Assembly (NCBI RefSeq): GCF_004357995.1
Contig: NZ_SMTK01000004.1
Location: forward strand, 1-64,000
DNA: 64,000 bases
From: Arthrobacter crusticola
GTDB lineage: Bacteria; Actinomycetota; Actinomycetes; Actinomycetales; Micrococcaceae
Direction: 5' to 3'
Below the pieces are notes generated by a model. It was not told where the DNA came from. It worked only from the letters and a program-made list of their open reading frames with translations, and did no database searches. The stretch's first letter is position 1, and each line of letters starts with the position of its first letter. The translations under genes and the position numbers were made by a program. Shown here one piece after another: positions 7,459 through 15,868 of this stretch.

Positions 7459-8049
7459 TTAGCCGGGGAAGGCGGACAGGGCGCGCTCGGCGACCTTCAT
7501 CAGTTCGGCCCGGCCGGCACCGCCGGCGGCCTGAACGGCCAGGCCTGCCGTAACGGAGGCCAGATACCGCGCGAGTTCGGTCGGGTCTTCGGCGGTGGAC
7601 AGGTCACCGGCCTCGATGGCCGCCCGGAAGCGCTCGACAAATCTCTGCTCCCCGGCACTGCGGCTGGAGGCCAGGAACTCTACGATCCGCTGGTCCTGGG
7701 GATGGCCCGAAAGTCCGCCCTGGATCGAAAGGCACCCCGGCGGCCGCCCCGGCAGGGTGATGGCCTCAACGTTCTTGCGCAGGTAGTGGGCTGCGACCTC
7801 CCGGGCGGTCGGCTTCGCCAGCGCCTCGTCAACGTAGGCCATCTCGACCTGGGCGTACCGGCCGACGGCCAGCCGGAAGGTGTCCTCCTTGTTTCCAAAG
7901 GCGGCATACAGGCTCGGCCTGCTGATGCTCATCGCCGTCGTGAGGTCCTCGAGGGTGGTCCCCTCGTATCCCTGGCGCCAGAATACGTCGACGGCGCGCT
8001 CCAGCGCCTGGTCTACATCGAACTCCCGGGGCCTGCCTCGGACCACCAT
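7459..8049 (-). CDS. TetR/AcrR-family transcriptional regulator
   Basis: A 196-residue TetR protein starting RGRPREFD, the N-terminal signature of a common subgroup. The helix-turn-helix is LTTAMSISRPSLYAAFGNKE (about 36-55); the C-terminal domain has GCLSIQGGLS and FRAAIEAGDL. ATG 8049 has GGAG about 8 bases upstream and begins at the expected MVVRGRPREF. It lies downstream of the SDR at 8262-9011 on the same strand, beyond a hairpin. A likely -10 (TATAGA on the minus strand, near 8112) suggests its own promoter. The target is unknown; that SDR is the natural candidate. Confidence 0.9.
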   Translation of the reverse strand: MVVRGRPREFDVDQALERAVDVFWRQGYEGTTLEDLTTAMSISRPSLYAAFGNKEDTFRLAVGRYAQVEMAYVDEALAKPTAREVAAHYLRKNVEAITLPGRPPGCLSIQGGLSGHPQDQRIVEFLASSRSAGEQRFVERFRAAIEAGDLSTAEDPTELARYLASVTAGLAVQAAGGAGRAELMKVAERALSAFPG

Positions 8050-8214
8050 GACACCCACTCCCCTCCGCTGCCGTTCATCACGCTCTTCCGAAGAGCAGTT
8101 CATCTATACTCAGGGGAACATAATTGCAGCTCGGGAAATTTCCCTCCCCGGCGCCGGCGGCCCGGAGGCGTCCCGCACGCACCCGGCACGGCGACAATAG
8201 TCCCGACCCAGACA

Positions 8215-8251
8215 GAACGGGCCGCCACGCCGGTGGCGTGACGGCCCGTTC
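8215..8251 (-). terminator. 17-bp hairpin after the SDR gene
   Basis: GAACGGGCCGCCACGCC (8215-8231) pairs with GGCGTGACGGCCCGTTC (8235-8251) around a 3-base loop with one mismatch. It starts 11 bp past the stop codon of the minus-strand SDR gene. No T-run is present, which is common in high-GC actinobacteria. Confidence 0.7.
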
Positions 8252-8261
8252 AGCAGGGGAA

Positions 8262-9011
8262 TTACGCTCCGTAGCCGCCGTCGATGTTCAGGACGGTGCC
8301 GGTGACGTAGGACGCCCCCGGGCTGGCAAGGAAGAGCACGCCCGCGGCGATCTCTTCGGGGCGTGCGAAGCGGCCCAGGGCCGTGTAGGAATTGAACACG
8401 TCGGCCATGTCGCCGCTTTCGGGGTTCATCTCGGTGTCGGTGTAGCCGGCCTGGAGGACGTTGATGTTGATCCCCCTGGCTGCGAGGTCGCGGGAGGCAC
8501 CCCGGCTGAAGCCGGCCAGTGCGGACTTGGCTCCGGCGTAGTCGGCCAGTCCCGGCGAGCCGACGCGCGTGCCGACGCCCGAGCCGATGCTGATGATGCG
8601 TCCACCCTCGGGCAGGTGCGGGATGGCGGCACGGATGGCCGCGACGATATTGGTGTAGTTGATCCGGTGCTGGCGTTCGATGGCGTCGAAGTCCTCGAAC
8701 TCGCTGGCCACCGGGGCCCACACAGTGATGCCGGCGTTGTTGACGAGAATGTCCAGCTTGCCAAAGTGCCCGACGACCTGCTCGATGAGCGCGACGGCCT
8801 GGGCCTGGTCGGCCTGGTCGGCTTTGAAGGCTGCGGCGCGCACACCGTGGGCCTGAAGTTCAGCGACGGTCTTCTCGGCCGATTCCGTGTTCCCGGCGTA
8901 GCTGATGGCGACGTCCGCCCCGGCCTGAGCGAAGGCCCTCGCCGTCGCCCCGCCGATGCCGCGGCTTCCGCCGGTGACGAGTACTACTTTGCCTGCAAAT
9001 TCCTGTGACAT
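8262..9011 (-). CDS. SDR-family oxidoreductase (3-oxoacyl-ACP-reductase-like)
   Basis: A 249-residue classical SDR from ATG 9011. Motifs are VTGGSRGIGGATARAF (about 11-26), LVNNAGITVW, the catalytic region SIGSGVG with YAGAKSALAGFSRG (Tyr-xxx-Lys) and the C-terminal SYVTGTVLNIDGGYG. This is the FabG-like pattern, but no acyl-carrier or fatty-acid gene is nearby, so a role in aldehyde/ketone reduction is as likely. The frame extends upstream to 9035 without a better start. A perfect palindrome TTCCACGTGGAA lies 76 bp upstream of the start, and a TetR gene follows on the same strand. Confidence 0.9.
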   Translation of the reverse strand: MSQEFAGKVVLVTGGSRGIGGATARAFAQAGADVAISYAGNTESAEKTVAELQAHGVRAAAFKADQADQAQAVALIEQVVGHFGKLDILVNNAGITVWAPVASEFEDFDAIERQHRINYTNIVAAIRAAIPHLPEGGRIISIGSGVGTRVGSPGLADYAGAKSALAGFSRGASRDLAARGININVLQAGYTDTEMNPESGDMADVFNSYTALGRFARPEEIAAGVLFLASPGASYVTGTVLNIDGGYGA

Positions 9012-9087
9012 GTGTCTGATTCCGATCCGGGCCAAAGCCCTAAAGTTTTTGACTACATGGATCAGAACTAGGGCCGTCCGATTTTTA

Positions 9088-9099
9088 TTCCACGTGGAA
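9088..9099. promoter_or_regulatory. 12-bp perfect palindrome between SDR and cofD
   Basis: TTCCACGTGGAA is fully self-complementary and sits in the 201-bp gap between the divergent SDR (start 9011) and cofD (start 9213). An AT-rich run (ATTTTTA) flanks it on one side. It could be a regulator site for either gene; no repressor is assigned. Confidence 0.4.
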
Positions 9100-9212
9100 C
9101 AGAAATCATTTGACCGGGCCGCCTAGTGCTGGCGGAGCGGACGTTCGACGCCATGGCGTCCCCTACCATTGAGTCCATCGAGGCGAGCGCAGCGACGACC
9201 GGAGGGCAGGCA

Positions 9213-10196
9213 ATGGCACAACTGACGATCCTCGCGGGCGGTGTCGGTGGAGCGCGGTTCGTCCGTGGAGCCCGGGTCCTCGCCGCGGCGATGGACCTGG
9301 ACATCACCGTCATCGCCAATACCGGGGACGATCTATGGCTCACGGGTCTGCGGGTCTGTCCGGACCTCGACTCCCTGATGTATTCCCTCGGTGGAGCGAA
9401 CGACACCGAGCGCGGCTGGGGTAGGGCCGGCGAGTCGGAACGGGTCAGCGCCGAACTGACCGCCTACGGCGTGGGCTGGCCCTGGTTCACCCTGGGGGAC
9501 CTGGACCTGGGGACCCACATCGCCCGCACCGCCCTGCTGCGGGACGGGCTCTCCCTCACCGAAGCCACGGAACGCCTGGCGGCGCGCTGGAACCTTGGAG
9601 TGCGGCTGCTGCCGGCCTCCGATGACGAGGTTGAGACGAACGTCGAGGTGGTAGACGAGGACGGGGAGGCCCGGCTCATCCACTTCGAGGAGTGGTGGGT
9701 GCGCCACCGGGGCAATATCCCAACCCGCCGGTTTGTCCAGCAGGGTCTCGAGTCCGCGGTTGCCGCCCCGGCCGCACTCGAGGCGGTCGCCTCGGCCGAC
9801 GTCGTGCTGTTCGCCCCGTCGAATCCCGTGGTGTCCATCGGGACCATCCTCACGCTGCCCGGCATGCGCGAAGCCCTGCGTGACACCGCGGCCCCGGTGG
9901 TCGGGGTGTCGCCGATCATTGGGGGCGCCGCGGTGCGGGGCATGGCCGAACTGTGCCTGCGGACCATTGGCGTGGAGGTGTCTGCCGCCGCCGTCGGCCT
10001 GCACTATGGACCCCGCCCGGCCGGCGGGCTCCTCGACGGCTGGCTCGTGGATTCCGCCGATCCGGAGGCACTGGGACCATTGCACGCGGCCGGGATGGAG
10101 GCACGGGCGGTCCCGCTGTGGATGACCTCCGACGAGTCATCGGCGGCCATCGTGGCCGATGCGCTGAGCCTCGCCGCCGAAGCACGGACGGCCTAG
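9213..10196 (+). CDS. cofD: 2-phospho-L-lactate (or phosphoenolpyruvate) transferase, coenzyme F420 synthesis
   Basis: A 327-residue CofD/FbiA protein, which transfers the phospho-organic acid moiety from its GDP/GMP-activated form onto Fo to give (dehydro-)F420-0 in the cytoplasm. The N-terminal signature LAGGVGGARF (7-16) and the metal-binding NTGDD (36-40) are intact, as are SNPVVSIGTIL and SPIIGGAAVRG in the C-terminal half. ATG 9213 is preceded by GGAGGG. It runs convergently into cofC and the two stop codons overlap in one CTAG. In many actinobacteria fbiA is followed by fbiB; here the ligase gene (cofE) is about 6.7 kb away. A GTG/ATG choice further upstream is unlikely. Confidence 0.95.
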   Translation: MAQLTILAGGVGGARFVRGARVLAAAMDLDITVIANTGDDLWLTGLRVCPDLDSLMYSLGGANDTERGWGRAGESERVSAELTAYGVGWPWFTLGDLDLGTHIARTALLRDGLSLTEATERLAARWNLGVRLLPASDDEVETNVEVVDEDGEARLIHFEEWWVRHRGNIPTRRFVQQGLESAVAAPAALEAVASADVVLFAPSNPVVSIGTILTLPGMREALRDTAAPVVGVSPIIGGAAVRGMAELCLRTIGVEVSAAAVGLHYGPRPAGGLLDGWLVDSADPEALGPLHAAGMEARAVPLWMTSDESSAAIVADALSLAAEARTA

Positions 10197-10804
10197 GCGG
10201 CCGGCACTCCCCTGGCGGCGACGGCCCGCGCCGTGTGGGCTCCCACCCCGCGCCGCAGCAGGAAGGTGAGATCGGTGAGCTCGTCGACATCCCAGCGCAG
10301 CGGGGAGGACGGCGGCACATCCAGCACGGTGTGGCCGCTCCCTTCGTGCCGCTGGCGGGAGCCGGGCCCGAACTTCGGGTCGAGGTCCGGTGCCCGGCCG
10401 GCCAGGAGGGTGGTTCCCCTGCCGGAGTGGTCCGTGACCATCGCCCGCCCTAACGGTCCGGCGGCGGCGAGGACCCGGTCAAGGTCGGCGGCTCGAACGC
10501 CGGGCAGGTCCGCGGTCACCACCGCCGCCGGCCCGGGCCCGGCCCGGCGGAGGCCCGCCGCAACCGCGGGGTTCAGGCCCGTGCCGGGGTCATCGACGAT
10601 CAGCACCCCGCGCGGCGCCGCGGCCCGCATCCGCGCGTCGTTGCTGACCAGGATGATCCTTTGGACGGCGCGGCTCTCCTGGGCGGCCGCAAGGGTGTCG
10701 AGGGCGAAGGCCAGGGCGAGGTCCGCGACGCCGTCGAGCTGCCGCCGCAGGCGTGACTTGGCAAGATGGAGCCCTTTCACCGGGATGATCAGGTTCCAGG
10801 TCAT
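10193..10804 (-). CDS. cofC: 2-phospho-L-lactate/phosphoenolpyruvate guanylyltransferase, coenzyme F420 synthesis
   Basis: A 203-residue CofC/FbiD protein that uses GTP to activate 2-phospholactate or phosphoenolpyruvate for CofD. It has the nucleotidyltransferase N-terminus IIPVKGLHLAKSRL (6-19), GTGLNPA (about 74-80), the TADLPG metal motif (97-102) and a late RWDVDELTDL. Its ATG overlaps the stop of the upstream ABC ATPase gene in ATGA, so it is translated as the last gene of the proposed F420-0 transporter operon. Its 3' end overlaps the cofD stop on the other strand. Confidence 0.93.
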   Translation of the reverse strand: MTWNLIIPVKGLHLAKSRLRRQLDGVADLALAFALDTLAAAQESRAVQRIILVSNDARMRAAAPRGVLIVDDPGTGLNPAVAAGLRRAGPGPAAVVTADLPGVRAADLDRVLAAAGPLGRAMVTDHSGRGTTLLAGRAPDLDPKFGPGSRQRHEGSGHTVLDVPPSSPLRWDVDELTDLTFLLRRGVGAHTARAVAARGVPAA

Positions 10805-11613
10805 GGCTGATCCGTCCCGCCGAAGGCGAACACCGGACGCCCCGTCAAGGGGTTGTCGAGCCGCACTGCGGGCACTCCGTACACGGAGCGGATCAGCCCG
10901 GGGGTGAGCGTGCTGGCGGTTTCCCCGCTGGCGACCACCCGTCCCCCTGCCAGGACAATGACGTGGTCGCAGTACGCTGCGGTGAGGTTGATGTCGTGCA
11001 GCGCCGCGACGACGGTGGACCCGCCCCGCGCGAGCCCCCGGAGCAGGTCGAGCACCCCGTTCTGGGCGTTGAGATCGAGGTGGTTCGTCGGTTCGTCCAG
11101 CAGCAGCACCCCGGTCTGCTGGGCCAGCGCACGGGCGATGTGCACCCGCTGGCGCTCCCCGCCCGAGAGGCTGTCGAGCCGCCTGGCGCCGAATCCCTCA
11201 AGGCCCACCTGGGCCAGGCTGCGCTGCACAATGAGCTCGTCCCGGATGGTTTCCGGGGCGTATGCGGGCCGGTAGGGCAGGCGCCCGACCAGGACGGCGT
11301 CGGCCACGCTCAGGGGGACGTCGGCGTCGACCTGTTGGTCGACGAAGGCCAGATGCTGCGCCCGCTCCTTTCGCTTCAGACTCCGCAGGTCCGTCCCGGC
11401 GAGGCTGACCTGCCCGGACGTCGGCTTCAGGACCGCCGCAATCAGGCGGAGGAGGGAGGACTTGCCGGCCCCGTTGGGCCCGAGCAGGCCCGTGACGGCG
11501 GAGCCGGGAAGGGCGCATTCGATCCCCGAGAGGATCAGACGCTGGCCCGCGCTGTAGGCGAGCCCGTGCGTCCGCAGCTCCCCGGCGGCGGCAGCCGTCC
11601 CTGCCGCGCTCAT
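10801..11613 (-). CDS. ABC transporter ATP-binding protein, proposed F420-0 transporter family
   Basis: A 270-residue FecE/BtuD-like ATPase with Walker A GPNGAGKS (45-52), signature LSGGERQRVHIARAL, Walker B GVLLLDEPTNHLDL and the switch histidine in ALHDINLTAAYCDH. On its own it would be called iron/cobalamin-type. Its context (translationally coupled to cofC below and to a matching permease and lipoprotein above) is that of the family predicted in TIGRFAMs as the F420-0 ABC transporter. That substrate is a prediction from gene neighbourhood. ATG 11613 overlaps the permease stop (ATGA); a longer in-frame start exists but would lie inside the permease gene. Confidence 0.88.
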   Translation of the reverse strand: MSAAGTAAAAGELRTHGLAYSAGQRLILSGIECALPGSAVTGLLGPNGAGKSSLLRLIAAVLKPTSGQVSLAGTDLRSLKRKERAQHLAFVDQQVDADVPLSVADAVLVGRLPYRPAYAPETIRDELIVQRSLAQVGLEGFGARRLDSLSGGERQRVHIARALAQQTGVLLLDEPTNHLDLNAQNGVLDLLRGLARGGSTVVAALHDINLTAAYCDHVIVLAGGRVVASGETASTLTPGLIRSVYGVPAVRLDNPLTGRPVFAFGGTDQP

Positions 11614-12713
11614 GACCGTGCCTTCCGCCGCCACAGCAGCACGGCGAAAACCGGTGCACCGATCAGCGCGGTAACGATTCCCACCGGGATCTCCCGCGGC
11701 TCGAACACGGTGCGGGCGAGAGTGTCGGCCCAGACCAGGAATACCGCGCCGGCCAGCGCCACGGCCGGCAGCAGGACCCGGTGCCGCGCACCGGTCAGCA
11801 GCCGGACGGCATGGGGAAGAATCAGCCCCACGAAGCCGATGGAGCCGCTGACCGAAACCATCGCCCCGGTCAGCACCGCCGTTCCGGCCAGCAGCACCCA
11901 GCGCAGCACCGGGACATTGAGCCCGAGGGCGCCTGCGGCGTTGTCCCCGAAGGAGAATCCATCGAGCAGTCCTCCCGTGAGCAGAATCGGGATCCCGGCG
12001 AGCAGGAACGCGACCGCGGTGATCGCCACCGAGGCCCAGGTGCTGCCGGCCAGTGAGCCGAGGAGCCAGTTCAGGACCTCCCGGTAGGAATCTCCCTTGG
12101 CGGAGAAGAAGATGATGAAAGATGTCAGGGCCGAGGCGGCCGAGGAGACGGCGAGGCCGGCGAGGACCGTACGGGAGGGGCTGATCGACCCGGCCGCGGC
12201 GGCCAGGGACAGGGTGAGCACCAGCGCGGCCATCGCCCCGGCGAACGCCGCGAGGGGAAGCACGACGGCGGCGCCGAGCAGCAGGACCGAAACGGCACCC
12301 AGGGAAGCGCCCGAACTCAGCCCCAGGAGGTAGGGATCAGCAAGGGGGTTCCGCGTGAGGGCCTGCATCACGGCGCCGCTGAGGGCGAGCCCGGCCCCGA
12401 CGAAGGCAGCCGTCAGCAGCCGCGGCAGCCTCAACTGCCAGAGGATGGCCTCCTGCACCGACGACAGGGCCGCCGCGTCACCACCTGCCGGAGAGGTGCC
12501 GGCGCCGGTGACACGTTCGGCGGCCGAGCGTGCCACCTGGAGGGGTGAGATGTCGGCCGGCCCAATGGTCAGCGCAAGCACCACGGAGACTGCGAGCACG
12601 CCGCCGAGTGCCAGCGGCCACAGGGCGGCCGGGCGTGCCCCCGCCCGGCGCGCTGCCGCCGGAAACCGGCTGGTGGGCGGGGCGCCGGGGCGGGCGCGGT
12701 GCTGCAGGCTCAC
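11610..12713 (-). CDS. FecCD-type ABC permease, proposed F420-0 transporter family
   Basis: A 367-residue membrane protein of the BtuC/FecCD fold with about ten hydrophobic segments. Family landmarks are LPRLLTAAFVGAGLALSGAV (about 99-118), TRNPLADPYLLGLSSGAS, GFVGLILPHAVRLL (the coupling loop contacting the ATPase) and ADTLARTVFEPREIPVGI near the C-terminus. The GTG start at 12713 overlaps the stop of the binding-protein gene (GTGA). Only one permease gene is present, so it should work as a homodimer with the ATPase at 10801-11613. Confidence 0.88.
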   Translation of the reverse strand: MSLQHRARPGAPPTSRFPAAARRAGARPAALWPLALGGVLAVSVVLALTIGPADISPLQVARSAAERVTGAGTSPAGGDAAALSSVQEAILWQLRLPRLLTAAFVGAGLALSGAVMQALTRNPLADPYLLGLSSGASLGAVSVLLLGAAVVLPLAAFAGAMAALVLTLSLAAAAGSISPSRTVLAGLAVSSAASALTSFIIFFSAKGDSYREVLNWLLGSLAGSTWASVAITAVAFLLAGIPILLTGGLLDGFSFGDNAAGALGLNVPVLRWVLLAGTAVLTGAMVSVSGSIGFVGLILPHAVRLLTGARHRVLLPAVALAGAVFLVWADTLARTVFEPREIPVGIVTALIGAPVFAVLLWRRKARS

Positions 12714-13711
12714 GGATCGAGCGGGTCGAGCTGACGCAGCTGATCCTCAAGGGACAGTGCCGTGTCGACGCTACGCACGCCCGCCTCACTACCCGCGAAG
12801 GGAACCGTGAGGTAGCGGGACTCCCGGACGGCACGAAGCTGAGCCGTGGCCGGATTGGCGGTGAGGTGCTCGATCTTCTGCTGGGCGGTGTTCCAGGCCG
12901 CGTCAACGAGGACGATCACGTCCGGATCGGCCGCGGCAACGGCCTCCCAGGACATGGCGCTCCAGCTGTCGTCGATGTCCGCGGCGACGTTCCGCAGGCC
13001 CACGGTCTCCATCAGCAACTGGGGTGCGCCCGTGCCTGCTCCCACGTAGGGGGTCTTCTCACCCGAGCTGTACCACAGGGCGGACAGGCCCGACCCGTCA
13101 GGAGTGACTGCTGCCAGCTTGTCCGCCTCCCGCGAGACGACCAGGTCTGCCCGGGCCTCCACGCCGAAGATGCGGCCCACTTCAGTGATGTCGTCGAAGA
13201 TGGAGTCGAAAGTCAGCGGATCGGGCTTGTAGCCCTCCGCCTTACAGGCGGCCGGCGAGACGTACGTCCGAACGTCCAGTGCTTCGAGGGACGCGCGGTC
13301 CCCCGCTCCCTCCGCGGAGAAGTTTGACTCCCAGCCCCCATAGACAAGGTCCGGTTCCAGGGCGAGGGTGGCCTCTGTCCCCGGAAGCTGGTCGGAGAGC
13401 ACTGGAATCCGGGCGTCCGCGTAGGCGTCGGGCAGCGGCCCGTCGGCAAAGGCGCTGCCGACGATCGTGCGTCCGAGGCCGAGGCTGAGCAGCATCTCGG
13501 TGGCGGTCGATTTGATGGTGACGACGCGTTCGGGTGCCGCCTCGAAGGTGACTTGGGTGCCGCAGTTGTCGATGGTCACCGGATACCCTGCGGCGGCCGG
13601 GCCGCCCGGGGGTTCCACCGGGGACGTCGCCGTCGAGGAGGGGCCGGCGCAGCCGGCGGCAAGGAGGATCAGGGCACCGGCAGTCGCGAGGTATCGGGGG
13701 GTGGAAAACAT
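12710..13711 (-). CDS. ABC transporter substrate-binding lipoprotein, proposed F420-0 transporter family
   Basis: A 333-residue lipoprotein: signal peptide with lipobox LAAGC (Cys21), then a BtuF/FhuD-like helical-backbone periplasmic-binding fold. The mature N-terminus has an extra cysteine in DNCGTQVTF. The segment ERVVTIKSTATEMLLSLGLG followed by GSAFADGPLP resembles the proposed F420-0 binding protein family rather than generic siderophore binders. It is first in the operon binding protein-permease-ATPase-cofC, every junction overlapping by 4 bp. It would sit on the outer face of the membrane and deliver ligand to the permease. No iron box is visible upstream, which argues against siderophore uptake. 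Confidence 0.87.
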   Translation of the reverse strand: MFSTPRYLATAGALILLAAGCAGPSSTATSPVEPPGGPAAAGYPVTIDNCGTQVTFEAAPERVVTIKSTATEMLLSLGLGRTIVGSAFADGPLPDAYADARIPVLSDQLPGTEATLALEPDLVYGGWESNFSAEGAGDRASLEALDVRTYVSPAACKAEGYKPDPLTFDSIFDDITEVGRIFGVEARADLVVSREADKLAAVTPDGSGLSALWYSSGEKTPYVGAGTGAPQLLMETVGLRNVAADIDDSWSAMSWEAVAAADPDVIVLVDAAWNTAQQKIEHLTANPATAQLRAVRESRYLTVPFAGSEAGVRSVDTALSLEDQLRQLDPLDP

Positions 13712-14035
13712 TGTCCGTCCAGGGGCGCAGGGAACGCTTCGGTTGAAGCGCTGGAGTGGCCCACCCGTGGCCCAGATCGAGGCCACCCGATCGGCAGACG
13801 CGCCGATGGAGGTGCTCCGAGAATAGCACCGAGAGCGTCATATACGTACCGCATAGAACATAATATGACCAGGCTCACGCCCCGACCCGCGCCGCAGCCG
13901 CGACCCGGGAGCCTCCGGGAGTTTTCATTTTTTGGAACAATTCGTCCACAATCGGGAATATCCTCATCCTCGGCCCGTTATACGTACCGTACGATACAAA
14001 ATCATGGCCCCGGCCACTCCCCCTGAGGAACCCCA
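13712..14035. promoter_or_regulatory. Divergent promoter region with two copies of TATACGTACCG
   Basis: This 324-bp gap separates the F420-0 transporter operon (minus) from the SDR-LLM-LLM-cofE operon (plus). TATACGTACCG occurs at 13841-13851 and again at 13979-13989. The second copy continues into GTACG, so ACGTAC-C-GTACG is a short dyad, 47 bp upstream of the SDR start. An AT-rich stretch (GTTTTCATTTTTTGGAAC) lies at 13921-13938. No ORF in the gap is convincing. The repeats are candidate sites for one regulator acting on both operons. Confidence 0.5.
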
Positions 14036-14785
14036 ATGTCTGAAAACACAAGCCTTTCCGGCAAGACCGCCCTCGTCACCGGCGGCTCCCGCGGCATCGG
14101 AGCCGGCATCGCCCGCTCCCTGGCCGCCCAGGGTGCAACCGTCGCCCTGACCTACTGGTCCTCCCCGGACGCCGCCGAGGCCCTGGTCACCGAGATCACT
14201 GCCGCCGGCGGCAAGGCCGTTGCAGTACACGCCAATAACGCCGACCCCGACGCCGCCCGCCAGGGCGTCCGGGACGCCGTGGACGCTCTCGGCTCCCTGG
14301 ACATCCTCGTCAACAACGCCGGCGGCGGCTGGTTCGAGCCCTTCACCGAAACCCCCGACGAGCACATCGAGGCCTCCATCGACCTCAATATCCGCGGCAC
14401 CGTCTACACCACCCAGGAGGCCCTCAAGCACCTTCCCGACGGCGGCCGGATCATCACCATCGGCAGCATCAACGCCATCAGCATCCCCTTCGTCGGCGGT
14501 GCAATCTACGGCATGAGCAAGGCCGCCCTCGTCGGCTTCACCAAGGGCCTGGCCCGCGACCTCGGGGCCCGCGGCATCACCGCCAACCTCCTGCAGCCCG
14601 GCCCGATCGACACCGACGGCAACCCCGCCGACGGCGAATCCGCCCACATCATGGCCGGCATGACTGCCCTGAAGCGCTTTGGCACCCCCGCCGATGTCGG
14701 GGCCCTCGTCGCATGGATCGCCAGCGACGCGGCCAACTACCTCACCGGAGCCACCATCTCCAACGACGGCGGCTGGACCGCCTGA
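14036..14785 (+). CDS. SDR-family oxidoreductase
   Basis: A 249-residue classical SDR: VTGGSRGIGAGIARSL (about 15-30), LVNNAGGGWFEPF, the catalytic serine in TIGSINAI, Tyr-xxx-Lys in YGMSKAALVGFTKG and the end motif YLTGATISNDGGW. FabG-like in length and motifs, NAD(P)H-dependent by family. GAGGA precedes the ATG. It is the first gene of a plus-strand run continuing with two luciferase-like F420-type oxidoreductases and cofE, so it may act on the same small molecules, though nothing shows it uses F420. The 154-bp gap to the next gene leaves room for a second promoter. Confidence 0.9.
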   Translation: MSENTSLSGKTALVTGGSRGIGAGIARSLAAQGATVALTYWSSPDAAEALVTEITAAGGKAVAVHANNADPDAARQGVRDAVDALGSLDILVNNAGGGWFEPFTETPDEHIEASIDLNIRGTVYTTQEALKHLPDGGRIITIGSINAISIPFVGGAIYGMSKAALVGFTKGLARDLGARGITANLLQPGPIDTDGNPADGESAHIMAGMTALKRFGTPADVGALVAWIASDAANYLTGATISNDGGWTA

Positions 14786-14939
14786 CCCCCCGCCGGCCAG
14801 CAGACCCCACGGCGGACCGGAAATCGCGGCCGTGGGGTGCGCCGGCGGCACCACGGAGGACACCCCTCCGCCCTCACGCACACGAACGAAACACCTGGCA
14901 GGCAGCGCGCCCAGCCAAGGTCCGGACGATGGAGACCCC

Positions 14940-15824
14940 ATGAATGATCAGAACGCCCCCGTAGCACTCGGCCGGGTCGGCATGTGGAGCATTGAACTCA
15001 GCGGCATCGAACCAGCAGCGGCAACCGAGGTGGCAGCAGAACTCCACTCCCAGGGTTGGGGTGCCATCTGGCTTGTCGGTGCGGGAGGCCCGGGAATGTG
15101 GAACGCAGCGGAGCGGATGCTCGACGCCGGCAGCGAGGCTGCCGTCGCCTTCGGAGTCATGAGCATCTGGGGAGCGGACGCCGACGCCGCCCCCGCCGAG
15201 CACGACCGCCTGACTGGCAAGTTCGGGTCCCGGCTGATGAGCGGGTTCGGGGTCAGCAACCCCCACTCGGCCGCCGCCGTCGGCAAGGACTTCACCACTC
15301 CGATCAATGAGATGAACAAGTACCTCGACATGCTTGACGGCGCGGCGCCGGCCCTTCCGCGCTCCCAGCGCCTGCTGGGAGCGCTCGGCCCCCGCATGGT
15401 CGACCTTGCGGGCCGGCGCACCGCGGGTATCCATCCCTTCCTGGTCACCGCCGAATCGAATGCGGGCTACCGGGACATCCTGGGCGCGGATGCGTTGATT
15501 GCGCCGCACCTGGGCGTCGTTCTCGAAGAAGACCCCGCACGGGCGCGCGCCATCGCCCGCCGCGGTGTGGGCATGTTCATCGGGTTCCCGGCCTACCAGG
15601 CCAACCTGCGCCGCCTCGGCTTCACCGATGCCGATCTCATCCCGGGCGGAAGCGACCGGCTGATCGATGCGACCGTCGCCTGGGGCAGTGTGGATCGGAT
15701 CGCCGACCGCATCGCTGAACACCATGCGGCAGGTGCCGACCATGTGGCCCTGCACGTGATGAACGGAAAGCCGGGGCTCCCGCTCGCCGAGTGGCGTGAA
15801 CTCGCCCCCCTGGCACGCCCCTAG
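14940..15824 (+). CDS. Luciferase-like (LLM) oxidoreductase, probable F420-dependent (MSMEG_4141-like family)
   Basis: A 294-residue LLM-fold (TIM barrel) protein. It opens with LGRVGMWSIELS and has GWGAIWLVGAGG, FGVMSIWGADADA and FGVSNPHSA, features I associate with the MSMEG_4141 family (TIGR03620) of F420-dependent oxidoreductases. The C-terminal part has LGVVLEEDPARARAIARR and DHVALHVMNGKP. ATG 14940 has GGAG 5-6 bases upstream; an apparent longer frame overlaps the previous gene. Being 45 bp upstream of a second LLM gene and about 1 kb from cofE strongly favours F420 over FMN. Substrate unknown. Confidence 0.85.
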   Translation: MNDQNAPVALGRVGMWSIELSGIEPAAATEVAAELHSQGWGAIWLVGAGGPGMWNAAERMLDAGSEAAVAFGVMSIWGADADAAPAEHDRLTGKFGSRLMSGFGVSNPHSAAAVGKDFTTPINEMNKYLDMLDGAAPALPRSQRLLGALGPRMVDLAGRRTAGIHPFLVTAESNAGYRDILGADALIAPHLGVVLEEDPARARAIARRGVGMFIGFPAYQANLRRLGFTDADLIPGGSDRLIDATVAWGSVDRIADRIAEHHAAGADHVALHVMNGKPGLPLAEWRELAPLARP

Positions 15825-15868
15825 CATAGGCGCCCTCCTGGCACCCCTACCGTGAAAGAGAAACCGCA

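Noticed and set aside
12710-13711. Iron-siderophore or cobalamin binding protein
   Set aside because: Fold alone would allow it, but there is no iron box, the operon ends in cofC, and the motif VTIKSTATEML fits the proposed F420-0 family better.
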